The notes: generated from the sequence alone by a model not told the origin. DNA of 64,000 nt from Phytoseiulus persimilis (GCA_037576195.1 CM075102.1:47426745-47490744), one strand, 5' to 3'. Positions 12,705-25,408 are shown, counted from the first letter of the stretch. Made by a program: numbers and translations.

Positions 12705-13784
12705 TCAATGTCCTTGAATATTCAATTCCTGACTTCCCCTAAGCGGATCGTTTCCAGCGTATATGGCTCCGGGCTCTGAATAGAAGGTTCGCTCTGGGTG
12801 TTGAAGTAGGAGATTTTTCGGGCGCACGGCTTTTCGGGGACCCGGGAAATCGGTCCAGTTCGGAGTAACAAGATGACAATAGTCTGATGATTGCACATTC
12901 AAGCCGAGAGAAGGCAGAGGGACGAGACGTCGGGAAACACACGGACCGACAAACTCTCCCGGGGACGTTTCGCACGGGAATCGTTTCTGTAGTGAAGAAC
13001 GGAAACGATGGGCTCTGTGTGGTAAGGCTGAGCGGAACGAGGTTAATAGCTTGAACTCACGGAGCTGTTGCAGATCCGATGAGTCACCATGCTAGGTAGC
13101 CAGTCTGGTTCCATTTGGATGGAGGAACACGAACAGGAAACGGCGCCTTGATAAATGGTGAGGAGAACGGAATCGAGGCTCCCGTTTACCTTGAGGAGAG
13201 CTCGTTGATCGATTTCAAAAACAGGGAGCAGAATCTCTGCAGACCAAGCCAAGCTTCCTTCCGAAGAAACCAGCTCCTCGGGAATATCGCATTGAACACA
13301 TGAAAATTCGGAGTCGAAACAGGCCTAGCCTCGTACGAACCCTGGATCAGGTTCGGGGAACTAGAGGGAGGTTTTTCCGAACCCTTACCAAGGAGGAAGA
13401 TCTGCGATCCCGGAACGGATGAGAGATCATATCAGCTCGAATGCATCGAGCGAAAGTTGTCTGGAGGTGCAGCCAGCTTCGATGAGAGCACCCGATGCAA
13501 TTGAATCGCAAAACATGCCCCTCTCCTCTACGCAGGTTCAAAAAAAAAACAGGTCCAGCGAGGACTCTCTGAGGAATGATATCACTCTGCGGGTAAGAAA
13601 ATCGAGCGATCCATGAGGTTTGCTTACGAAGCATCCGCATACTGAGGCGTGTCCTCCGCGATCGCGGGGCTTCCCCGGAGAAGATGTTTGAATCGCGTTT
13701 TCAAACCAACCGAGCCCAGTCGCACCACAGCAATAGGCCACGGGACCGGCTTCAAGTTCACCACAAACCCGTGACCCCATACGG
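12705..13784 (-). CDS. Four-exon unnamed gene (3' part)
   Basis: Four exons join with every intron phase matching: 13784-13628 (ends phase 2 at TTC/GTAAGC), 13527-13389 (acceptor TGCGTAG, ends phase 0 at TTG/GTAAGG), 13324-13190 (acceptor GGCTAG, ends phase 0 at AAG/GTAAAC) and 13064-12705 (acceptor GCAACAG, TGA stop). The introns are 100, 64 and 125 bases and three donors are near consensus. About 262 residues result, with clustered cysteines in the middle exons (FNCIGCSH, FSCVQCDI) that could suggest a metal-binding or disulfide-rich domain. The 5' end is not found; the exon at 13784 may itself start elsewhere. I do not recognise the family. ATTAAA lies about 20 bases after the stop. Confidence 0.5.
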
Positions 13785-14673
13785 CTCACTAACAGGTCTC
13801 TGATCGCTCGACGAACTACCCATTCTGCCGGCTGACTGACTCGAAGATGCCATTAGAAGCATCGGACGAGTTGTATTTTTCCTTGTTACACATATGGAAA
13901 TGGGAAGGAGCAAAGAGAAAGCCGCTCTCGACCCCCTCTGAGTTGTATACCCGTTCCGCCGCTGGCTTTTGCCGGCTGCTCCCGCAGAGGAGTAGCAGCA
14001 GCAGCGGTAGCAGGGATGTTCGTAGGGCGTCTCTCCTCCCTGTTCGAGGGCAGAGGGATGGAAGGCGAAAAAAAGGGAACGACTGGAGGGAAAAAGAGGG
14101 ACTCTGCCATCAGCGAAGATTTATTCGCATGGACTCCAGCCAGGTCCGCGAACGACGGCTTGCCTGCTTCTCGCGACGTCGGAAGCGACGGCGGCGGCAG
14201 CAGCGGCAGCCAAAGCGGCACATAGTCGGCTGAGTGCTTGCTTCTCCACGGAAGAAGGAAAAACTCGCAAACCCTGAACCTTTTCACATTCGTCTGTCCG
14301 TTGGCTCGGCCATCCGCTCGTGGGGGTTCATCTGTTTAGTCGGGGGATGGGCAGAGGTGCTCACCGAACTTTGCGGCGGAGCGAGGATTGAGAATTATCC
14401 GATGGCGAAGAGGGGGACGAAACGATGGTTTTTGATGGCTTAGGCGAGATCTAGGCGTACACTGAATCGTGTCCTTCTATTGCTCGTTCCCTCCGCCTCG
14501 CTTATGTGCTCTAAGTCTGTCGTCGTGTTTCTCATCGTCGCCAACTCTGCTGTCAGAATCGACGGCGGCGGCGGCTGGAGATATCGACGCTTCCGGTGAC
14601 ATGTTATACTTCTTCCGAGCTTGACAAGTCGATGCAAGTGCTTCGGGCATCTCATATAACTTGCGGCAGCATT

Positions 14674-14913
14674 TCATGGATCGTTAAAGTTAGTTAACAA
14701 AGAGGAGCCCGGGTCCAGAATCCACACGATTTCTGACGATAACAGCTGATCTGGTTCTGATTTCGTGCGGAACATTGGTGAAGATTCTAAGGGCTCCCCA
14801 TCGCCTTTGCGATCCCGGCCTCGAATCGAAGGGAGGACGGCAGAACCCTTGTTTTCCTCACGAGCCACCAGGAGCTCGATTCGGTCGTTGACATAGACGG
14901 CACGATTTGTAGC
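14674..14913 (-). CDS. Terminal exon, unnamed acidic tail
   Basis: A phase-0 frame of 79 residues follows acceptor GAGCTAAG and ends in TGA at 14674. Composition is protein-like, with blocks YVNDRIELLVAREEN and EIVWILDPGSSLL. A minus-strand AATAAA lies near 14120, about 550 bases downstream, and could be its polyadenylation signal. A possible upstream exon (about 15290-15180, donor GCGAAG/GTGACC) has an incompatible phase, so an intervening exon would be needed. No domain is recognised. Confidence 0.45.
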   Translation of the reverse strand, partial: ATNRAVYVNDRIELLVAREENKGSAVLPSIRGRDRKGDGEPLESSPMFRTKSEPDQLLSSEIVWILDPGSSLLTNFNDP

Positions 14914-17900
14914 CTTAGCTCATTGTGGAATGCAACGCAGGAAGCAAAGCTCGAACGTCCATAGCAAGCGTCTGCCCCTATCGTGCTCCTCCTATCACTA
15001 CACGTAAAGCGACCGTATGATGAGTGAAAAGAACTAACAACAACCTCTTCGTTCGCCGGAGCACGGCCGGCAGACAAATAGGGAGCCAGACGAGCCAGTC
15101 GGCCTGCCGGCCAGCAGGCATCCTAACAACTGCGTCGTTACGATAGAATAGCGAGAAATCAATGCTGGAACCGGGGTCACCTTCGCTGCAGTGCAGAACA
15201 CGACAACTGAAGGCTCCCACTTGTTTGCCAGAACGAGAGACAGCGGTTACCGGCGTTCGGGAAACTAGTGGGGCAGAGAAGCTCACCGATGTGCTTTTGA
15301 TTTTACCGATCAACGCGAGGGACTGTTCTTACGGCTGCCGCGCTGCGAAGAATAGCGAACGATCCGAGGAACGGCGTGCCGCACGTTTGCGGGAACCAAG
15401 TTAGCTCACCGAGAGCACTCATATAAACGTATAAATCCCATGCAGCCCCACAACCCGAACGGGATGAGGAGACTGATTCCGGACTGAGGATTCGCGGCCG
15501 CGCCGTCGATACCGAAATCGGAGTCTGCGTGTCTAGTGGAAAGAAGAGTACTCTGGGCAGCGGGTCCGTTCTCCGCAGAGAGGAACGAACTGCGATGTTA
15601 TTCTCGGCTCGGGCGCCTAGGAAACCCTCACGGAGCAGGGCAAATTTATGCACAGACGAGAGCACAGACGGACGAACGGCCGACAGAGCGCGCGCCCGAA
15701 CGAAACCTCAGGCGCCCACCGGCTTCCCCATCCACCCACCAGCCTTGCCCCTGCGTAGCTTCGCTGTTTCCCGTCTCATTCTAAAAAATCGCTGTTCCGA
15801 ATTAATTGTCATCTGCGCTCGGCTCGCGACAGGGTGTTGTGTTTTTTCTCGGCCACAAAACGTGTTACTGAACGTGCAGGCCACACTGAGATTTCTTTGG
15901 GAGCGTAGCGAGACAAACCGCGAAGGCCCTCCCAACGGGGGAATATCTCCCGAGGAATCCCCGGTCGCTGCCGATCGCGAACGCGAGTCAACCACATACC
16001 GTCGTTGAGCGTTCCATGGGAGAGGTTCCATCTCGGTGGCGGTGGGGAAAGATCGCACCTCCCGGACCGACAGGAAACGATGATTTCAAAGTTCACGGAT
16101 TCTCACGAACAATGCGAATCCGAGAGGGGGTCGACGGACGCGGGTTCTCGCAGCCAGCCAACCGATTCACTGATCATGAAGGCGGTTGTCGTCGTCGTCG
16201 CCATCACGCATGAATAGGATGAGGCTCTCGTATTTAATATCTTAAGCACCGCTGGTGCCCGGGCAACGAATACTCGCTATTGTCAATCCCGCTCGCCTGC
16301 ATCGAATGGCTTCGTCTTCCGGGCCCGCTCTCTGTTTGAGCAAGAATTCGCTTGCCATCCCCCTGTTCTCTCGACAGTCAGTCGGTCGGTTGGTCGGTCG
16401 GCCGGCGACAGAGGCAACCCGTCCAAGGCGATGTCGTTTTTGCCAAAGTGGGACACAAAGAACAAAAAGATGGAGCCCGGCGATTGCTCCGAGAGCTCGA
16501 CCGGCAGGCCGTTCGATCGCATTCAGAGAGGACGAACTCGCCGAAGACGAGACCGGAGCTTCCGCAAGATCCATCGAGGCGTTGTGAACGTTGGAGCGTG
16601 ATTCGGCGGAGGAGACAGATGGATTCGTCGCCAGTTGAGATGCGGGGAAGGAGCGAGTTGGTCAACTGGCGAGCTAGCTCGCCGAGTGAGGAGCTTTCCG
16701 GCTGTTTCGCTCACGCCCGGCTCGCGTCGCCGTTACCTCCTCCGCCCAAGGAGCGGGCGGTTGGATGGCCGTCCGGATGGCGGCCTCAAATTAAATTTGC
16801 AACAACAGAAGCTAAAAAAGGCAACTGTCAGACTAAAAAGCTTGGAAGAGCCTTCATTCTCAGCGACGTAACTCGATTGGCTCGGCCAGCCACTCGCTCT
16901 CTCATTCGGTTATACGCTCGCTTGCCTATCCTTCGGCGACTGAGACGTGACACCTCGTCCGAGGAATTTCCGACTTTGGAACGCGTCGACATCTCTTTAT
17001 CTATCCTCGTTCTCAGGAGGGAGCCTGCAGCGCAGGAACTCGGAGCAGTTCGGTTATTCACTCATACTGGCACCGTCAACCGGTAGGTAAACAGACGGCA
17101 CGCAGACGAACACACACAGCCCACAGCTGGCTCCATGGCGGTGACTGGGGAGACAAACATTAGCAAAGTGGATAATTAATAGAAATAAATCACGAACCGG
17201 CTCGGAGCCCCGGCCGGTTGGGACGGCCGGCGGCGTCCCGTGTTGGCCGATGCTTCTCCCTATGCTCACTCGACGACTCAGTCGTTATAATACGCACACT
17301 CGCAAGGCGGTGGTGGTGGGGCGGTGTTTTCGGACCGAAAGACCAGCCGGACGTTTGGGTCGGTAACGACCGAAAGAAACTTTTATCCGTTGCATCCTGG
17401 TCCACTGAGGAGTACGGTCCCGATCTCGATTTTGTTCGAAAATAGCGTCTCCGGTGGTGGTGGTGGTGGTCCCCGATGGATTCCAGACGCAAGATGATCC
17501 GATGAGCCCACGAACTCTGAAAATGATGGTTTCTCAGCCCTCCCGGTGCGTCCCAGTTGCTCCTTGAGAAGTGCTCACAGAGAGCTTCGGAGCCCTGCAA
17601 ATCGGTTCTGAAGTCGAGTCGCGAAGGCTCTTTCGGAACAATTAGTCATCACGCAAAGGAATGAGGTGAAGGAGAGGCCCTCTATCGATTGGGAACTCGT
17701 GGCCTCGCTCTGCGGCAGGGTTGCGTGATGTGCCGCGAGATGGGCGCGATGTGAGGGCGACGTGTACAGGACGCTGCAACATGTGCAATGCGGAAGGGGG
17801 ACAAGAAGGACGCTTATTGACATCGTGCACTCGTTCTTGCTCCGGATAGCTGCTGAAACAAGAGCTCACTGTCCGCCCAGAGATCCGGTGCAGAGCGGAC

Positions 17901-18580
17901 AGACGTTCGAATGATTTCCTGAAGAAAGTTGACTTCCTGCTTCAGCGGAACGTGGTTAGTTCTCGGTCGAGCCTCGGTCCGATCGGTTGGCCAACCGCTC
18001 GTCGCGTCGCTCGCCCGAACATCCCAGAACTGAGGCGGCGATCCGCCTCGGGGTACGATGATCTATGAGACAGACTCTTGTTCTTTTCCGCTTCCTTCCC
18101 GATGAAGTAGCTCAGAGGGTGGAGGACTTTTTCGCTCGCTTGCGTGCTCCCTCCTCCGTTCCCCTCCTAGATTCCGCATCCGAGCTCTCGGTGTTTTGCG
18201 GCGTGATGAATCGCGCCGTTGTCGCGCAAGACTCCCGGAGCGGATAAAGTATTAATGAACTGAAAATTCAGAAGGAGCCCGCGTTCTATTTCGATGCGGC
18301 TAGGAAGTTTCCCGAGACTCGACGCCTCCGTTAAGCCTCCGGAGCCCGAACTGGTGTTATCGAAAATATTCAAGGGAGCCAAATCAAGCAGGTAGAAGAG
18401 AGGAAGGCGAGTGAGTGAGCGAGCGAGCAGGCCGGCCAGGCGAGCAAGAGACGAGCGGAGGGAATTTGCTCCTGTAGCTAATAACGGGTCCACCGAGCCT
18501 TTCATCTAGCCAATGGCGGAACGCCATTAGCGTGTAGAGTAGAAGTAAAGTCTCATTTTTGCTGCGAAGCAGAGAATTGA
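14914..18580. other. Mostly low-complexity and intergenic, no secure gene
   Basis: Contains GGTC/GGCC-type tetranucleotide tracts (about 16378-16410), GGT triplets (about 17455-17472) and paired TATAAA-like motifs on the plus strand near 15423-15438. A minus-strand ATG frame at 16574 has a hydrophobic run but no consistent downstream exon. Confidence 0.35.
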
Positions 18581-18581
18581 C

Positions 18582-18908
18582 ATGAAAGCAATGCAAGAAG
18601 CTCTGCCAAGCGGCGGCGGCGGCGGCATTAACAACAACGACAGCAGCAACAACAAGATAAATGAAGTGATAGCAGTTACCGGGACTCAGATCATGGATGC
18701 ATTGATGAGGCGAGGAGTCCAAGCATGGAATCGAAAGGCTATGGGGACGGACCGACGGGCGTCCTCGCCCTCCGACTGCCCGACAGGCCCCACCCAGGAC
18801 CCAGCAGTCGAGCTCGTGAGTCGGGAAATCCTTGGGTCGCTCGGTGCCGCAACTCGACCACGCGCGCCTCAGCAAACTCTTCTCCACTCGGTAGAGATCT
18901 CCTCCTGA
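18582..18908 (+). CDS. Possible coding exon with Gly and Asn/Ser runs
   Basis: An ATG frame of 108 residues begins MKAMQEALPS, then GGC-encoded glycines and an AAC/AGC run, then INEVIAVTGTQIMDAL. Homopolymeric Gly/Asn stretches are common in arthropod regulatory proteins. No domain is recognised and the minus strand is also open for 167 codons here, so the strand is uncertain. Confidence 0.22.
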   Translation: MKAMQEALPSGGGGGINNNDSSNNKINEVIAVTGTQIMDALMRRGVQAWNRKAMGTDRRASSPSDCPTGPTQDPAVELVSREILGSLGAATRPRAPQQTLLHSVEISS

Positions 18909-19864
18909 CCGGTCGCCTCCGTGTCAAACGAAGCTCAGCAGGAAAAACTCCGGTAGAGAGGGATGTATGCGGGGAACCGCGATTCCCGATGCGAGCGCCG
19001 GCTTTCTCGACGGCGCGAGTCCGGGGCCCCCCGCTCCACCGAGAGGGATTCGTTCGAGAGACACTTGACATCGGTCTGGGGAGTTTCCCACACCCCAGGG
19101 GCAGGCGAGCCTAGGAAAACTGTGTCGATGGCTTTCCGTCAGTGTCAGGTTATACGTTTCGGGAACAGATAGCTCTTATGAAGTTTCAGCGAGGGCGGCT
19201 GCTGCTCTGCTAATTTGCACTCAGGACGGGGAGGGAAACGGGCTGGAAGCTTGGGCGAACGCGGCGAAAGGAGCGGTGGGCCAAAATTATATCACAGCTC
19301 CATTAGAGCCATGGGCGGATGAAGCTGGCAACTCGACTCATATGGAATGTTTGGCCGTATTAAGTTGCCATAACAGCTCGAGTTTACCGAGTGAGCGTGT
19401 CAACGGAACGGGACGGCACGGTCATTCCTCGAGCGACGGGTTTCGAGCGACCACATAAAAGATTCTTCTCACATCGTTCGCGCTCACTTCGGGGGCTCGA
19501 AACCTGGAAGGCCTTTTTCGCAGGTTTCGCGCGCGAGTTGAGCGCTCAGCTCCAACGGTCCGAGCCTTGGATCCGCCGAACATTCGTTTCAACGATTTCC
19601 CGGGATTGAGTTCCAGTTTCCGTCGACAGCTTTCTCCTCAGACGGACTCGTTATCGTCAGGGCGGTATGTGAACACCGGACAAGAGGCTTAGGGTATGCC
19701 AAAGCTGATTAGCAAGACGCCATCGTGCCACTGCTCAGTCGAGCATTGCCGAGAGCACTTTACATCACTTGTCTTACGAGGGTAAACAGGCCCCGAGTTC
19801 GCCAAGATGTGGATAGACTCAGCCACGAGTCAAAAGCTGTCACGAGCACCCAACCAACCTGCAG

Positions 19865-19880
19865 CCCCCCCCCCCCCCCC
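19865..19880. repeat. Poly-C tract (16 C)
   Basis: An uninterrupted run of 16 C, preceded by CTGCAG. A similar 14-C tract lies 335 bases downstream. Confidence 0.85.
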
Positions 19881-20214
19881 GTTTGCCGACCTCCCTCGCC
19901 ACCTGCCCGGTCACCGGCCGATCCGAAAACAAGCCGTTCCATCGGAACAGGCGCAAGTGGAACTGTGACAATCGATGTTTATCATGGATGACACCGCTCT
20001 TCTCGGCAGGACCTACCAGCCACTCGGTTCTTGTTTCGATGGCTCGACCGTACCTCCTCGAGCGAGGGGTGGCAGCTCCCGGAGACAGCTCGGGAACTTG
20101 CTGGAATTCAACTTTCCGGCTGCGGGCTCGAGAGCGGAGGCAATTGTCATGTATTCCGAGTTTGAAGTGTGAACTCGAGAACCGAATACAGTGACAGCTG
20201 TGTTGGCGGTGCAG

Positions 20215-20228
20215 CCCCCCCCCCCCCC
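20215..20228. repeat. Poly-C tract (14 C)
   Basis: An uninterrupted run of 14 C, preceded by GTGCAG. It lies inside a 150-codon minus-strand open frame, where it would read as glycine; a homopolymer of this length inside a gene would be unstable, which argues against that frame. Confidence 0.85.
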
Positions 20229-20229
20229 G

Positions 20230-23200
20230 CTCGCGGATCCGACGACAGTCGCAGAGTGAGCTTTTCTACTTTCATCGTCTGTAGGGAAAACTGCGGAAAT
20301 CTCTCGGGACCCGGTGGCTTTGTCATGGGAGGACCGGAGTTGCGAATGGATTCCCGCCGCCGCCGTCGACCGATCTCGCAAGCATACCAGCAGGCGAGCG
20401 AGCCAGCTAGCCAAGCCGTCGCCCAAGCCCTCGCGGGCGAGAACGCATCGCCTCAGGTAGTTCATTTACATACGTGCGGTGAGAGAAAAACAGGGCAACG
20501 GCGAGGGGAAGTGTGGCAAACTCCGAACATAACTTTCGAGCAGCCGAGCGAACGAACATTTCTCCTCCTGCCCAATCAATTCTGGTTCCATGGTTCCGCT
20601 TATCGTCAGGCTCCGGCGGATTGAGAGCGGATCCGTCGAGGGGCGTGCTCGAAGTAGGCTCCAAGGACAGTCACTCCCCGTGCCGCGCTTACTGACACGA
20701 GCGAGCAGACGAACAGGGAATGTGAATCGTAGCGCTTCCTGGCCCGCACCTCACCCGAACACCCACCCTCCCCACCAGTGCCGGCTCCACCAAAAGAGAC
20801 AGCGGTCCGCTCTCCTCCCTCTGTTTCTTCTTCGGCTCCCTCTCCCTGAAAAGGAGCAGCGGCAGCAGCAGCTCCGGCACCAGGATCCCTGAAGGCGGCA
20901 GCAACAACAACGGGGGACGGCGGCGGCACAAGCCTCCCTGATCCCCCGAGCTCACCTCCGACCAGCATACACACAGGCGCAGGAGCAAGAAAGCAAGCAG
21001 AACGCTGGAGCGGCCCCAAATTCGTTTAGTTCTCCTCCCAGAGTTGCTCACCCATCATCACGGTCAGAACGAACTAACAAACGAACGGAGATGAGGGCGG
21101 GAGCTTGAATGAACGAATGTGCTGCGAGCGGAACAACTCCTGACGCTTTCTTCGATTCTGCTCCGCGAGCGGTCACCCGGAGGGACAACAACGGCAATGA
21201 CAACAACGACCCCCGTACTGTTTGTCCTCATCGGACTAATCTAGGCGCTTGCTACTCGAAGCTACGGAGACGTGGTTCTGTTCTCTGTTGTTCGCGCGGT
21301 GCTCGACACTTCCGTTGCTGGTCCAGGAAGGAAATCCCCTCCTTGTCCGCGTGCTCTCTATTTTTTTCCCATCGTTCCTTTTTTATTTCACCGTATGAGA
21401 CGCTCTGCAGCGGGAGTCGGCACCGACGACCTGATCCCCGGAACGTCGCTCCCAGGTTCCGCGATCTATTTGATTCGTGCTCGTTAGGAGCCCCGACCTT
21501 GGAATCTCCGCGAAAATCATCATCTTCGAAGGGCATGATCCTCCTGCGATTCGAGTGAGCACGAGCGACCGGATGAACATCCATCTGGGATGATATCGAA
21601 AATATTGAAGGAGTAGAAGTTGCTTATCACGAGGGTGGCGTGGCGCTCTGTTCGAGAGCCCGTGTGGATCCAGCGCCGAATATTCTAGGTTTAGAGAGCG
21701 TGAAAATTCGAGAATGAGCCGCCGACCAACTTGATATCTGACGGGAGCAGCCTGACGGAAAATACCCGAACCCGGGCTGTAGAGAACTGGTTTCGCATGA
21801 AGTCTTGCGGGAAATGGCGATAACCTTTGCCTGAAGCATGTGAGTCAATAAGATAATCGTTCTCGGGACGGCCAAGAGCCGCTCCCGAGCTCTGAACGCT
21901 TGGTAAACTTTTTGATGATAAACCCTTACAGTTCCTCCTCGTGACCCAGGCCCGATCTCTGTGTAGCGATGGTTTTTGCGACCTCGCCCACAAACCGCGC
22001 CAGTTTTCCCCGGCTGTGCGGATGAAAACAATTCTCAGATCCGTGGCACCGAGAGAAGATGAGGGATCTTCGCACACCTCGTGGACATCCGTGTCAGCGT
22101 TATCATGGCGCCCCTCTGAGAACGGTGACCGAGCGGTATCCAATCAGAGCCGTAGGAAATTCGACCGCCGTCTCAGCTCTTTGTTTGTCAACCGGAGGTT
22201 CCACGGGAACATCTGTATTCTTGCTCGTCGCGATCATCTCAAGCACGTACCGCTCCGGACGGAAAACCTCCGACTCCGGGTTCGGAGCGGAGTCCTTGTC
22301 TCGGATCCGTGACATATCGTACCTCAGCCCCAACTCCCAGAAAGGACAGCCGAGCTCGAGTGAAAATCTCATCATGGTGGTGCGGGGGAGCACAGATGGA
22401 AAACCTACCTAGGCAGCCTGGTAGGGAAATATTCAAATCAATTCTGCTGTTCCCTGAAAATGAGAGGGCGTTATCGTCGCGGGGACATATGAAATTCGGT
22501 GACCGCACTCGAGCTCCAACTCAACTCGAGGTTGCGAAAAAATGGGAAGGTGGGGCGGGAGCAGTGCCTTCCCTCGAGTCCTCGTGGAGAGTGGGAACGT
22601 CAGAGAAAAAAAAAGACAGACGGAAGCTAAGCTCGGCAAATATATTTCTTCGTTCTCATGGGAGAAGGAAGAACTCGCGGGGGAGGGCAATGGAGGAAAG
22701 CTGGTCCCCTGTCTTCGATGTTGTTCTCCTGAGTTGGCATTTCGAGTCGGCAAGTTAAGTTTCAGCGCTTTCCCGTTCTCCTTCCAACTTCTCACCGTAG
22801 CAGTCTAAGAAAATCTCGGAAGGCTCCGTCCGGTAGACATAACGAAAAATTATTGCCACGCCGCCGATCGGACCCATACGGATTTGACCGATCGGGAGCA
22901 CTGCTGACATAACGTTATGACGGGACATAAAAACATTTTGGATTCTTCCTCCGTGCAGCTGCGGCAGCAGCGCCGACGGGAACACTTTCAGGGTGAAACG
23001 TGACGCATTCTGTTTGCCTATTCGGATTTTCCGATTGTTCACTGTGAGCACTTGAAAGTTCGGGCGAGACTCTGGATGTAACGTTTCCTAGCCCCATTGA
23101 GAACAGCGATGTCGTCTTTTCCCACCCACCCGGTCGTTCGCCTTCCCGGTCGTCGCTTGACGTTCTTTTTCCCATTCTTCCTGGCAACGCATCTGATAAT

Positions 23201-23590
23201 CAGAGTCTCGTACCTTTACATAGGCACCAGCTGGTTACAACGGCTTGCTGCGATGTGATTCTCATATGTTCCCCCCGTTCCGTCATTTGTTCAACTCCTC
23301 GGGACATCCGGATATATGTGTTCGTCGTATAAAAAGACACGCAGAATAATCCTCCCCAGGAGCCCGTGGAGACAGCCATCCCTGCCGAGCCACCAGTGCC
23401 CGTTAATGCGCGCCTCGGATCCTGCTGGTCCCGACCGGCGTGAATTCCGAGAAGTTCCCGATCTTTTCGTGTCTAACGAGCCAGATTGGCCTCTGATGTG
23501 CTCCGAAGCTGGCGGGTGGATTTTCCTTCCAGAGGTCCTTTCTGTCACGGTACTCCTGAGCAGTCGCTTCGCCCGTCGCTCCCGTGACAC
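20230..23590. other. Open frames on both strands, none secure
   Basis: Several 90-150 codon frames overlap on opposite strands, for example minus 22393-22103 against plus 22059-22412. Both look protein-like and share wobble positions, so composition cannot decide between them. A minus-strand ATG frame at 21535 and a GCTGAG/GTACGA donor near 22325 are the best hints of exons. Confidence 0.35.
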
Positions 23591-23596
23591 AACTCC

Positions 23597-24253
23597 ATGA
23601 ATATAGAATCCTTTCCTGGTGATCTGTTGAAAGAAGTAGGAAACCTTCCTACAGATGCATCCGCGTGTAGGATAGAACTTTCAGAATCACCCGACATGGT
23701 GTTCAGGGCTCCCAGTTCAGCAGATGTTTGCAGATTTGTGATCGAGACGACTGGGTTCCTGTTTACATTACTACGAGTTGCCACTGAACAAATAAATCTG
23801 CCGCGGATGAGTTGTTTGTGCACTCGCTCTGGGATATACACAAGAGGTCTTATACTCGTAAACGTCACGAAGACGTTTGCGATGCGAGAAAACACACCGA
23901 ATCAGAAAAAGTATCTCCTTCTGACTGTGCAAAACGTGTCCCGGTGCGCCCAGTTCTACAAAGACAGACGGGACAAGTCTTGGACTCAGAGATACCAGTT
24001 CATTCCAAGGTCATCGTGAGTGTCATCCGCTGCCTTGGATATTGCTTCCTTTCGTAGCGCTTCGTTGTGCGGCATGCCGGACAATCACATACACCCCATG
24101 TCTGAGAAGAAGACTCCATATTTCCTTCTTAGGCGAGATTCTATGTTTCCGTTCGCCCCCAAGCACAGCAACTTTGTTTACTCTCCCCCCAGCTCTCTGA
24201 GCGGCTATTATTCTTTCTGCGACTCGATGGGGAGTTACGAAGCTCCGAACTAG
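23597..24253 (+). CDS. Two-exon unnamed protein, about 204 residues
   Basis: Exon 1 (23597-24015) opens at an ATG with an in-frame stop just upstream and ends in phase 2 at ATC/GTGAGT. Exon 2 (24058-24253) follows a textbook acceptor (TTGCTTCCTTTCGTAG), starts in phase 2 and ends in TAG. The intron is only 42 bases. Both exons have balanced composition with many Lys, Asp, Asn, Phe and Tyr. Motifs include FYKDRRDKSW near the junction and a Tyr/Ser/Pro-rich tail (SGYYSFCDSMGSYEAPN). No domain is recognised. The minus strand is also open across much of exon 1 (23895-23545), but only the plus reading gives matched splice phases. Confidence 0.5.
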
Positions 24254-24313
24254 CGTCGATTCTTCCCGGAACGAAAATATGTGATCTCGGAAGACCACTA
24301 CGCTGCTACCTGC

Positions 24314-24451
24314 TTAGTCAGCTCCGTTCGTTTTTAAGCTCGGACCGACTCTGACAGAGAGACCGGCGCTCCGTTCATTTGTCAAGGATAACCAGGAGTT
24401 GACCAGGCCGTAGGCGTTGTCGTCCTGTCCCTGGGGAGGAGCGCAGTCTAG
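24314..24451 (-). CDS. Terminal exon, unnamed
   Basis: A 45-residue phase-0 frame follows a very strong acceptor (GTTGTTGTCCCTCGCAG) and ends in TAA. It reads like a real C-terminus (LDCAPPQGQDDNAYG, then SWLSLTNE). The frame stays open upstream to about 24586, so the intron may be absent. The stop lies about 60 bases from the stop of the plus-strand gene ending at 24253, which would make the two convergent. Confidence 0.4.
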   Translation of the reverse strand, partial: LDCAPPQGQDDNAYGLVNSWLSLTNERSAGLSVRVGPSLKTNGAD

Positions 24452-25408
24452 CTGCGAGGGACAACAACGCAGAACCGGGTTATGAATGAAGGAGAACAAC
24501 CGAAAACATCGACTAGTCGAAATCCAGATAACGCACAAGAAGCGTTCAATGGATAGCTCCGAAGCTTTTTCCCTCGTTCGCTTCTAATCTTCAAAGCATC
24601 CGAACGGCGGAGACGCGCCGAGCCTCCGGAATTCCGTTCGAAACGGGAGGGGGAGGAGTCATTTGAAAACTATCAAGTTTCGGCGGGGATCTCACTAGTC
24701 GGGTAGAGCCCAAAAATGGCGGCGCTTCATCAGAGTGGAGCAACCGGCTCGTGAGTCAGGTGCGATAGCTCGGTATGTGGATGGATCTAATGGAATCTTC
24801 TTATTGTGTTCTTTCCGACATGGAGGGACGTTAGCGAAAATTGAACTATAACTTTCGCACCCCGCCTATCCGAGGGGAAGCAAGAATTCCTCAGGAGTCA
24901 TTAACAGGAGGAGATCGTATGGCTTTGTCCTGGGTTCGCAGGACTTCTTCTTGTATTTTGAAGAATTCGTCTCTTCCCGTCGTGGAGAACCCTCCGCTCA
25001 AAGGGCTGATGTCGGGCTCCCGCGGCGTCTACAGCAAGTGTTTCGAACCTCGGGAAGACTTCCGATGAGGCATCCTGTGCGAGACTCATATTTTTCTCTG
25101 CCCTACCTGCGACGAACTTGCGCGAGAGTGCGCTTCTCGCTTCCTAGAAATCGTTGAATTCTGCACGTAGAGCGGTTGACGATAGTTACGAAAAGTAGGA
25201 ACAGAAAACTGCGACCGACCGAACAACCAACCGGGCTTCCATGCGGGCCGTTATCCATTGTCAGTTGCAGGGCGGCACCCCGTCCGTCGGTTTTTCCGTC
25301 CACTCGTCCACTCGCGAGGGTAACTGGCCGGCCGCTCAGTCAGTTGGCCCTTCATGCCATCCGGAGCCTCTTGTTACACGAACTGGGCGACTGACACTTC
25401 GTTCGTTA

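Noticed and set aside
16352-17086. 244-codon plus-strand open frame
   Set aside because: Starts inside a GGTC-type repeat and is dominated by Arg, Ser and Pro, as expected for chance openness.
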